This document shows positions 11,862-16,648 of a DNA stretch of 16,648 nucleotides, in pieces (position 1 is the first letter of the stretch; the number at the start of each line of letters is the position of its first letter). A program made the position numbers and the translations under genes. Source of the stretch: Candidatus Peribacteraceae bacterium. Its GTDB lineage: Bacteria; Patescibacteriota; Gracilibacteria; Peribacterales; Peribacteraceae. Under the pieces are notes generated by a model. It did no database searches. It was given only the letters and a program-made list of their open reading frames with translations, and was not told the origin of the DNA. Location of the stretch: positions 1 through 16,648 of the forward strand of contig JAGOUB010000009.1 of assembly GCA_018061525.1 (NCBI GenBank). Direction: 5' to 3'.

Positions 11862-12127
11862 GGGGGTGAGTGGGAGGTTGATCAGAACGTGGTCATGCTA
11901 TGGATCACGATCATGATCAGCGAGAAACATCCCTCGTCAGTTTTCCACGAACATGATGGAATCATCGCCTTTGTCATGATGACCTGACAGGCTACTCGCC
12001 TCCTTTTTCGATCTGGAGGGCGATCATTCGCGGAGCCCTAGTCCGTGAGCGGAAAAAACCGCCTATCCATCGACGATCACCGAGCGGTTCTCTGTCCCAC
12101 TTCGGTCGCTCCCTTTCGAGTAGAACA
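11862..12127. promoter_or_regulatory. Non-coding region with GATC-rich palindromes
   Basis: No gene is visible in 11862-12187. The part near the coiled-coil gene contains TGATCA (11879-11884, 11914-11919), the palindrome GATCATGATC (11909-11918), the dyad GATG-GAAT-CATC (11955-11966) and GTCATGATGAC (11973-11983). Nine GATC tetramers occur in 11862-12187, many more than chance. TTTTCCACG (11941-11949) is near a DnaA box but isolated. These look like binding sites, most simply for the adjacent HTH/coiled-coil protein. Confidence 0.5.
12053..12089 (-). terminator. Possible second terminator downstream of topA
   Basis: On the minus strand AACCGC and GCGGTT (12084-12089 with 12057-12062) close a 21-nt loop, and the second arm runs into six T. 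It is weaker than the nearby 12128-12164 hairpin because of the long loop, and could be a back-up terminator for topA or the end of a short unannotated RNA. Confidence 0.45.
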
Positions 12128-12164
12128 CCGAAAAGGCCGCGTGGTCAGCGGCTGATCTTTTCGG
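12128..12164. terminator. Palindromic terminator after topA
   Basis: CCGAAAAG-GCCGC and GCGGC-TGAT-CTTTTCGG form a long stem (5 bp GC core plus an 8-bp A/T-rich outer stem, 4-nt bulge) around a 7-nt loop, 23 nt after the topA stop. The A/T arms give a T-run on either strand. Confidence 0.75.
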
Positions 12165-12187
12165 CGATGATCATGGTCATGCGTAGG

Positions 12188-14545
12188 TCACCGGCGTCCC
12201 TTACCCTTCCAGCCGCGGCTGGGCGAGGCGCGCTTCTTGGCCAGGAGCTCGAAGGCCTCGGCCTCCGTGATCGTGTCCGGCGACATGTCCTTCTTGAGCG
12301 AAGCGTTGGTCTTGCCGTCGGTCACGTAGGGGCCGTAGCGGCCGTCCTTCACGAACACGGCGCTTCCAGACTCCGGATCGTTGCCGAATGTCTTGAGCGG
12401 CTCGGAGGCCTTCCGCTTCATCTCTTTAGCGTTCTTAAGCAGGTCGACGGCCTGGGGCAGATCAACCACCGCCGGATCCACCTCCTTGGGCAGCGTCGTC
12501 GTCTGCTCACCCCACTGGAGGTACGGGCCGAAGCGGCCCAGATGCACGATGATGTCGGACTCGCCTTCCTTGCCGAGCGTCTTCGGGAACTGCAGCTGTG
12601 CGAGTGCCTGCTCCAAGGTGATGTCGTCCAGGTGCAGGCCTTTCTTGATCGAGGCCGTCTTGAGTTCGCCGCTCTGGCGCATGGCCTTCGCTTCCTTGGC
12701 ATCCTTGGTCTCCACACGTCCCAGCTGCACGAACGGCCCGAAGCGGCCCATGCGCGCCACCACCTCCTTACCCGTCGCCGGGTCGATGCCGAGGATTCGC
12801 TCCTTGAGCACGTCCTCTTTCTTGATCTCCTTCGTCTTGCTCTCGACAAGCTTGTGGAACGGCTTGTAGAACTCACCGACGAAGTGGCGGTAGTCCGCTT
12901 CGCCATCGGCCACACTGTCGAGCTTCTGCTCCATGTCGGCCGTAAAGCTCAGGCTGACGATGTCGGGGAAGTGCTCGGTGAGCAGGTCCGTGACTGTAAA
13001 GGCTACGTCCGCCGGGATCAGCTGGCGGCCGTCTTTCTCGATATAGCCGCGCTGCTGCACTGTCGAGATGGTCGGGGCGTAGGTGCTCGGACGGCCGATC
13101 CCCTCCTCCTCCAGCTTCTTGACCAGGCTGGCCTCGGTGTAGCGGGCCGGCGGCTTGGTGAAGTGCTGCTCCGGGGTGATCGAGTCGAGCGCCAGTGTGT
13201 CGCCCTCGGCCAACGGCGGCAGGAGCTTGTCGGTGTCGTTCTGGGCGGTAGCGGCCTCGTGGTCCTCATCTTTACCTTCCGTGTAGGCGCGCAGGTAGCC
13301 GTCGAAGAGCAGCGTCTGGCCGGTGGCGCGGAAGGTATAGCGGCCGGCGGCGATGTTGGCGCCCACGCGCTTGAATTCGGCCGGCGGCATCTGTGTGGCC
13401 ATCGTGCGCTGCCAGATCATCGTGTAGAGCTTCAGCTGCTGGTGGTCGAGCACGTCGGCCAGCGACTCGGGCGTGCGCTCGATCTCGGTGGGACGGATGG
13501 CCTCGTGGGCCTCTTGGGCGCCCTTGCTCTTGTTGGCGAATTTGCGGGGCTCGCTCAGCACGTACTCGCGGCCGTAGAGCTGCTGGATCGTGCTCTTGCT
13601 GTCGTCGAGCGCCTTCTGGCTCAGGTTCACCGAGTCGGTGCGCATGTAGGTGATCAGACCGGCCGAGCCTTCGCCCTTGCCCAACGCCACGCCTTCGTAG
13701 AGCTGCTGCGCCACCACCATGGTCTGCTTCACCGAGAAGCCGAGCTTGCGGGCGGCCTCCTGCTGCAGCGTCGAGGTCGTGAACGGGGCGGGGGGATTGC
13801 GCTGCACCTCCTTCTCTTCCAATTCGGTCACGTTGAAGGGCTTGCCCTCGATTTCGGCCAGGGCGGTGTCCGTTTCCTCCTTAGATGACGGCACGAACTT
13901 CTCGCCGTCGCGCTGGCTGAGCGAGGCCGTGAAGCTCTCCTTCTTCTCCGTCTGCAGGGCGGCGTCCACCGTCCAGTACTCCACGGGGATGAAGGCTTTG
14001 ATCTCACGCTCACGGTCGACGATGATGCGCACCGCCACGGACTGAACGCGTCCGGCCGAGAGGCCGCGGTAGACCTTTTTCCAGAGGAACGGTGAGAGCG
14101 TGTAGCCAACCAAGCGGTCGAGCACGCGGCGGCCCTGCTGGGCGTCCACGAGCTTCATGTCGATCTGGCGCGGGTGCTGCACGGCGGCCTTGATGGCGCC
14201 CTCGGTGATCTCGTGGAAGACGATGCGCTTCACGTCGGCCTTGCCCTTGGGGTCGAGCAGCTGCACGAGGTGCCAACCGATCGCCTCTCCTTCGCGGTCT
14301 TCATCAGTCGCGATCCAGAGGGTCGTGCTCTTCTTGGCCAGCTCCTTCAAGTGCTTCACCACCGCCTGCTTTCCTTCCGGCACTTCGTACTTCGGCTCGA
14401 AGTCTTTGTCGGTGCTCACGCCGAGCTCGCCTTCCGGCAAGTCGCGGACGTGGCCCATACTCGCCTCCACGGTAAATTCTTTTCCGAGGAAACGCTTGAT
14501 GGTCTTCGCCTTCGCAGGGCTCTCTACGATCACGAGCTGGGTCAT
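12188..14545 (-). CDS. topA: DNA topoisomerase I (type IA), 785 aa
   Basis: The N-terminal Toprim domain has VIVESPAKAKTIKRFLG (about 5-21, catalytic Glu) and ATDEDREGEAIGWHL (about 79-93, DxDxE metal site). The catalytic tyrosine is Y300 in GLITYMRTDSVNLSQ. The full central type IA core follows (HEAIRPT, RPSTYAPTIS, EEGIGRPS). It relaxes negative supercoils by a 5'-phosphotyrosine mechanism. The C-terminus has three repeats with the core GRFGPF/GRFGPY/GRYGPYV (about residues 590-770) of the Cys-free topoisomerase C-terminal repeat type; the four-cysteine zinc ribbons of the E. coli enzyme are absent, and the end is Lys/Arg-rich (KGKGRR). The ATG is at MTQLVIVESP, 8 nt after a -10 box, so the mRNA is probably leaderless. 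It is divergent from the HU gene. Confidence 0.98.
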   Translation of the reverse strand: MTQLVIVESPAKAKTIKRFLGKEFTVEASMGHVRDLPEGELGVSTDKDFEPKYEVPEGKQAVVKHLKELAKKSTTLWIATDEDREGEAIGWHLVQLLDPKGKADVKRIVFHEITEGAIKAAVQHPRQIDMKLVDAQQGRRVLDRLVGYTLSPFLWKKVYRGLSAGRVQSVAVRIIVDREREIKAFIPVEYWTVDAALQTEKKESFTASLSQRDGEKFVPSSKEETDTALAEIEGKPFNVTELEEKEVQRNPPAPFTTSTLQQEAARKLGFSVKQTMVVAQQLYEGVALGKGEGSAGLITYMRTDSVNLSQKALDDSKSTIQQLYGREYVLSEPRKFANKSKGAQEAHEAIRPTEIERTPESLADVLDHQQLKLYTMIWQRTMATQMPPAEFKRVGANIAAGRYTFRATGQTLLFDGYLRAYTEGKDEDHEAATAQNDTDKLLPPLAEGDTLALDSITPEQHFTKPPARYTEASLVKKLEEEGIGRPSTYAPTISTVQQRGYIEKDGRQLIPADVAFTVTDLLTEHFPDIVSLSFTADMEQKLDSVADGEADYRHFVGEFYKPFHKLVESKTKEIKKEDVLKERILGIDPATGKEVVARMGRFGPFVQLGRVETKDAKEAKAMRQSGELKTASIKKGLHLDDITLEQALAQLQFPKTLGKEGESDIIVHLGRFGPYLQWGEQTTTLPKEVDPAVVDLPQAVDLLKNAKEMKRKASEPLKTFGNDPESGSAVFVKDGRYGPYVTDGKTNASLKKDMSPDTITEAEAFELLAKKRASPSRGWKGKGRR

Positions 14546-14553
14546 GGGCCCTG

Positions 14554-14583
14554 AGCCTACGGAGGTGCGTCGTACATTGTCAA
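14554..14583 (-). promoter_or_regulatory. topA promoter (leaderless)
   Basis: On the minus strand a perfect TTGACA (14583-14578) is followed after 18 nt by TAGGCT (14559-14554). The topA ATG at 14545 is only 8 nt further on, so the transcript should start at, or one or two bases before, the initiation codon. Confidence 0.7.
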
Positions 14584-14629
14584 AGATGGACAAAAGAGGC
14601 GTAAAAGTATGCGAATAGCCCATCAGGAG

Positions 14630-14642
14630 TGATCATTGATCA
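14630..14642. repeat. Double TGATCA palindrome between topA and the HU gene
   Basis: Two TGATCA hexamers (14630-14635, 14637-14642) separated by one T lie upstream of the topA promoter. A similar pair separated by two bases is at 9753-9766. Confidence 0.6.
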
Positions 14643-14664
14643 TCCTTTGTATTCAGCGTTTTTG

Positions 14665-14738
14665 GGCTTACCGAAGCCAAAACGGCTTAGGTAAGCCCCA
14701 TTTTCGGCCTCAGAGCGCGAATGTGGCTTGCCTGAGCC
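14665..14738. promoter_or_regulatory. Three-copy 14-bp palindrome array at the HU promoter
   Basis: Copies with the pattern GGCTT-N4-AAGCC are at 14665-14678 (GGCTTACCGAAGCC), 14684-14697 (GGCTTAGGTAAGCC) and 14725-14738 (GGCTTGCCTGAGCC). A degenerate half-copy may lie near 14706. Start-to-start spacing is 19 and 41 nt, about two and four helical turns. The third copy covers the -35 box of the HU gene. The first two can also fold into one long hairpin (outer arms GGGCTTACC / GGTAAGCCC). Confidence 0.65.
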
Positions 14739-14755
14739 GTTGCCCGGGATAGACT
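14728..14755 (+). promoter_or_regulatory. Promoter of the HU gene
   Basis: TTGCCT (14728-14733) and TAGACT (14750-14755) are separated by 16 nt. A transcript starting near 14762 has a leader of about 35 nt that is C/T-rich, holds a tandem 10-nt repeat GTACTTCTTC (14763-14782) and shows no SD site. Confidence 0.65.
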
Positions 14756-14796
14756 GGTCCCAGTACTTCTTCGTACTTCTTCTTCCCCCTCCCAGT

Positions 14797-15078
14797 ATGT
14801 CCCTTTCCAAGCAGGACCTTATCGCGACGATCGGCAACGCTGCCGGTATCACCAAGCGCGCCGCTGCGGCCGCTCTCGAGGCTCTCACCTCGACGATCAC
14901 CAAGGAGCTCAAGAAGGGCAACGCGGTGACCGTCACGGGCTTCGGCACCTTCCGCATCAGCAAGCGTGCTGCTCGCACGGGCGTCAACCCGCGCAACCCG
15001 TCCCAGAAGATCTCGATCCCGGCGATGAAGGTTCCGTCCTTCAAGGCCGGCAAGACCCTCAAGGACGCTGTCCGCTGA
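14797..15078 (+). CDS. HU-family DNA-binding protein, 93 aa
   Basis: The sequence has the whole HU/IHF fold: helices MSLSKQDLIATIGNAAGITK and AAAAALEALTSTITKELKKG, the strand GNAVTVTGFGTFRI (about 41-54), the DNA-contact arm RAARTGVNPRNPSQKISIPA (about 57-76) with the RxGxNP tip whose proline intercalates in DNA, and the C-terminal helix FKAGKTLKDAV. Length is normal. It bends and compacts DNA as a homo- or heterodimer in the nucleoid. HupA/HupB or IHF identity cannot be decided, so no symbol is given. Start: ATG at 14797, with a pyrimidine-rich leader and no SD site. The gene has its own promoter with a palindrome array and a strong terminator, and is divergent from topA, a natural partner in control of supercoiling. 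Confidence 0.96.
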   Translation: MSLSKQDLIATIGNAAGITKRAAAAALEALTSTITKELKKGNAVTVTGFGTFRISKRAARTGVNPRNPSQKISIPAMKVPSFKAGKTLKDAVR

Positions 15079-15102
15079 GAACGTCTTTCCACTCTGCATC
15101 GA

Positions 15103-15138
15103 AAAGAGCCTCCGTAACCCGGGGGCTCTTTCTTTTTT
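15103..15138 (+). terminator. Intrinsic terminator of the HU gene
   Basis: AAAGAGCC (15103-15110) pairs with GGCTCTTT (15124-15131), extended by TCC/GGG inside, followed by CTTTTTT. It lies 24 nt after the HU stop codon. Confidence 0.9.
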
Positions 15139-15145
15139 CGCGGGA

Positions 15146-15174
15146 TTGGCGACGTGCCCCCGAGCCACTATCAT
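15146..15174 (+). promoter_or_regulatory. Promoter of the Jag/KhpB-like gene
   Basis: TTGGCG (15146-15151) and TATCAT (15169-15174) are separated by 17 nt. The ATG at 15184 is 9 nt after the -10 box, so the mRNA has a leader of three nucleotides at most. Confidence 0.7.
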
Positions 15175-15183
15175 GCCGAGGCT

Positions 15184-15738
15184 ATGGTGCAAGCCGCCCT
15201 CGTCGAAGACGTGCTCAAGAACCTGCTCTCGCAGGCCGGTCTTGCGTTCGACAGCCTGAGCGTGAGCTTCGAGCAGAAGACCAACGCCACCCGCATCGAT
15301 ATCACCGCGCCCGACCCGAGCCGCCTCATCGGTTGGCACGGCGAGACGCTGAACTCGCTCCAGCATCTGGCTAAGGCGATCGTCCGCGCCAAGGAGAAGG
15401 GCGAGCAGAATCCGTTCATCATCCTCGACGTCGACGGCTACCGCCGCCAGCAGGAGGAGAAGGTCCGCAACATTGCCGACCAGAAGGCCGACTTCGTCCG
15501 TCGTACGGGCAACCGCGTGGCGCTCTCGCCGATGAGCCCGTACTTCCGCCGCATCGTGCACCTCCACGTCGCCGAGTCCCCCGCTCTGCAGGACCTGACC
15601 ACCGAGAGTATCGGCCAGGGCGACTACCGCCAGATCGTGCTCAAGCTCAAGGATGAGAAAGACGCCAAGATCAAGAGCGGCGAAGAGCTCTCGCCGGTGA
15701 TTGCGGCCGACGACGGACTGGAGAACCTCGATATCTGA
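15184..15738 (+). CDS. khpB: Jag/KhpB-like RNA-binding protein (KH and R3H domains), 184 aa
   Basis: After a short N-terminal helix, residues about 15-80 form the Jag-type KH domain: RIDITAPDPSRLIGWHGETL with LNSLQHLAKAIVRAKEK, where GWHG replaces the usual GxxG loop. Residues about 105-175 are the R3H domain (ALSPMSPYFRRIVHLHVAES, then TTESIGQGDYRQIVLK), which binds single-stranded RNA. The N-terminal Jag-N domain of Firmicutes proteins is missing, so this is a short form. KhpB acts with KhpA in RNA binding and cell-division control. It is usually next to yidC; here it follows the HU gene. ATG 15184 is preferred over 15154 because the latter lies in the promoter. The end carries an acidic tail (about 175-184). 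Confidence in the symbol is moderate. Confidence 0.9.
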   Translation: MVQAALVEDVLKNLLSQAGLAFDSLSVSFEQKTNATRIDITAPDPSRLIGWHGETLNSLQHLAKAIVRAKEKGEQNPFIILDVDGYRRQQEEKVRNIADQKADFVRRTGNRVALSPMSPYFRRIVHLHVAESPALQDLTTESIGQGDYRQIVLKLKDEKDAKIKSGEELSPVIAADDGLENLDI

Positions 15739-15808
15739 TCGTGACCTGCTCGCGATGAGTGGTCGCGTTCCGTGGTCATGCCCAGTGGGCGCCTGTTCAG
15801 CAAGATCT

Positions 15809-15879
15809 TGATCATGGGAAAATGGCTTGGAGGAGGGCTGGATCGCCTGTTCCCCTGCTGCGCTTCCCATTCCTGATCA
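15809..15879. repeat. Long inverted repeat between khpB and dnaJ
   Basis: TGATCATGGGAA (15809-15820) pairs with TTCCCAT (15864-15870) and TGATCA (15874-15879), with 3 nt unpaired on one side and about 43 nt between the arms. The right arm includes the dnaJ stop codon. There is no T-run, so it is either an unusual convergent terminator or a protein-binding site. The same 12-mer occurs at 3928-3939. No other terminator is visible in 15739-15876. Confidence 0.5.
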
Positions 15880-16648
15880 GCCCTGAATTTTGCGCCATTC
15901 CTCAGCCAATTTCTTCTCCTCGCGGCTGAGCTTCTTCGGGATGAGTACGTCGATGCGCAGGTAGTGGTCGCCGTGGCGGGAGGTGTTGAGCACCGGCATT
16001 CCTTTTCCCTTCACGCGCATGATCGTGGCTGGCTGCGTGCCCGCGGGCACCGACACCGTGACCGGGCCCTGCACCGTCTCCACGTCGATCTCGGCGCCGA
16101 GCATGGCGTCGATGGCGCTGATGGCGATGGCCCCGTGGGTGTCGTCGCCGTCGCGGCGGAAGCGATCATCCGGTTCGACCGTGATGTGCACGAACAGATC
16201 TCCGGCCGGTTGGCCGGGCAGGCCGTGGTCGCCTTTGCCGCGCACCCGCAGGCTTTGGCCGTCGGCGATGCCGGCGGGGATCTCGACCGTGATGTCGTCG
16301 CGCTTGGCCGTGCGGCCTTGGCCGTTGCAGGTGGCGCAGGGCTTCTCGGGCACTTTGCCGCTGCCATGGCACTTGGGGCACATGCCGCGCTGCTGGATCT
16401 GGCCGAAGAACGACTGGGCGACGCGCGTCACTTGGCCCGTACCGCCGCACTGGTCACAGGTGATCACCGCCGATCCCTTGGCCGCGCCGTTGCCGCCGCA
16501 GGTCTCGCACTCCGCTTGGCGTTGCACGCGGATCGTCCGCTTGGCGCCGGTCACGGCCTCGGCCAGTTCGATGGTCACGCCTACCTCGTGGTCGGCGCCC
16601 TTGTTCTGGGCCGCGCCGCGTCCGCCTCCGCCGAAGAAACTGGAGAAG
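15877..16648 (-). CDS. dnaJ: Chaperone DnaJ (Hsp40), C-terminal 257 aa, cut by the window edge
   Basis: The visible part begins in the Gly/Phe-rich linker (FSSFFGGGGRGAA), continues into the substrate domain (GVTIELAEAVTGAKRTI) and has the four zinc repeats CETCGGNG, CDQCGGTG, CPKCHGSG and CATCNGQG that bind two zinc ions. The second C-terminal domain follows (DITVEIPAGIADGQSLRVRG, then GDLFVHITVEPDDRFRRDGD), and the protein ends KKLAEEWRKIQG. DnaJ delivers unfolded proteins to DnaK and stimulates its ATPase. The J domain with its HPD motif lies outside the window. The first start-like codon (GTG at 16578) is internal and not a real start. A convergent inverted repeat separates it from khpB. 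Confidence 0.97.
   Translation of the reverse strand, partial: FSSFFGGGGRGAAQNKGADHEVGVTIELAEAVTGAKRTIRVQRQAECETCGGNGAAKGSAVITCDQCGGTGQVTRVAQSFFGQIQQRGMCPKCHGSGKVPEKPCATCNGQGRTAKRDDITVEIPAGIADGQSLRVRGKGDHGLPGQPAGDLFVHITVEPDDRFRRDGDDTHGAIAISAIDAMLGAEIDVETVQGPVTVSVPAGTQPATIMRVKGKGMPVLNTSRHGDHYLRIDVLIPKKLSREEKKLAEEWRKIQG

Noticed and set aside
12053..12164. Small RNA gene between the two terminator-like hairpins
   Set aside because: The length would fit, but no promoter is visible and no known RNA family is recognised; kept only as a remark at the terminator.
11862..12187. Replication origin in the GATC-rich non-coding region
   Set aside because: Only one near-match to a DnaA box is present, there is no AT-rich unwinding stretch, and neither dnaA nor dnaN is near.
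12167..13888. 573-aa open frame on the plus strand across topA
   Set aside because: It is antisense to the certain topA gene, has no family features, and is low in complexity (Leu/Val/Arg/Ala), as expected from the codon bias of a GC-rich gene read backwards.
14710..15870. 386-aa minus-strand frame across the HU and Jag/KhpB genes
   Set aside because: It would cover two certain genes and their terminator and promoter on the other strand; no domain is visible.
1..16648. CRISPR array, insertion sequence, integrase or attachment site
   Set aside because: No regularly spaced direct repeats, no transposase or recombinase motifs, and no duplicated tRNA end beside tRNA-Trp were found.

Overview
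The window is a GC-rich bacterial chromosome segment with short AT-rich promoter islands, about 17 protein genes (one more doubtful) and one tRNA. TGA is a stop codon: topA and the PPOX-like gene both end on it. Core genes are topA, an HU-type DNA-binding protein gene, a Jag/KhpB-type RNA-binding protein gene, dnaJ (cut by the right edge) and tRNA-Trp. The rest are mostly small orphan proteins and one 948-residue orphan. Compact genes, a TrmB-like regulator, several promoters that appear to make leaderless mRNAs and many unrecognised proteins suggest a candidate-phyla (Patescibacteria/CPR-like) genome. This assignment is an inference and is not proven by any single gene.

Left part (1-3900), all on the minus strand: small genes of unknown function (81, 149, 118 and 123 aa) surround a radical SAM enzyme and a GNAT acetyltransferase whose genes overlap by 17 nt. 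The small genes have clear Shine-Dalgarno (SD) sites, hairpins in their leaders and, in most cases, intrinsic terminators after them, so they look like separate transcription cassettes. An AT-rich island (about 4000-4200) then holds a doubtful 68-aa frame and the promoter and operator of a TrmB-family regulator.

Middle (4200-11380): the TrmB-like regulator converges with, and overlaps the end of, a 948-aa orphan gene. This gene has a strong promoter placed so that a TTG codon would be the first transcribed codon. Upstream of it lie an M23 (LytM) peptidase and, divergently, a polytopic membrane protein. Two small two-helix membrane proteins with their own promoters follow, then a PPOX-like flavin-binding protein directly downstream of tRNA-Trp, and a small zinc-finger anti-sigma-like protein.

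Right part (11379-16648): a helix-turn-helix plus coiled-coil protein (KfrA/Par-like architecture) lies beside a 326-bp non-coding stretch rich in GATC palindromes. Then come topA and the HU gene, transcribed divergently from a region with three copies of a 14-bp palindrome, then the Jag/KhpB-like gene and convergent dnaJ. Several of these proteins act on DNA topology or nucleoid structure.

Two patterns run through the window. First, genes divide into those whose start codon lies 6-9 nt after a -10 box (leaderless: trmB-like, 948-aa, topA, zinc-finger gene, jag) and small orphan genes with real SD sites. Second, the hexamer TGATCA is over-represented between genes and at stop codons, and in one case a single TGATCA supplies the stop codons of two convergent genes. 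I saw no CRISPR array, transposase, integrase or rRNA.
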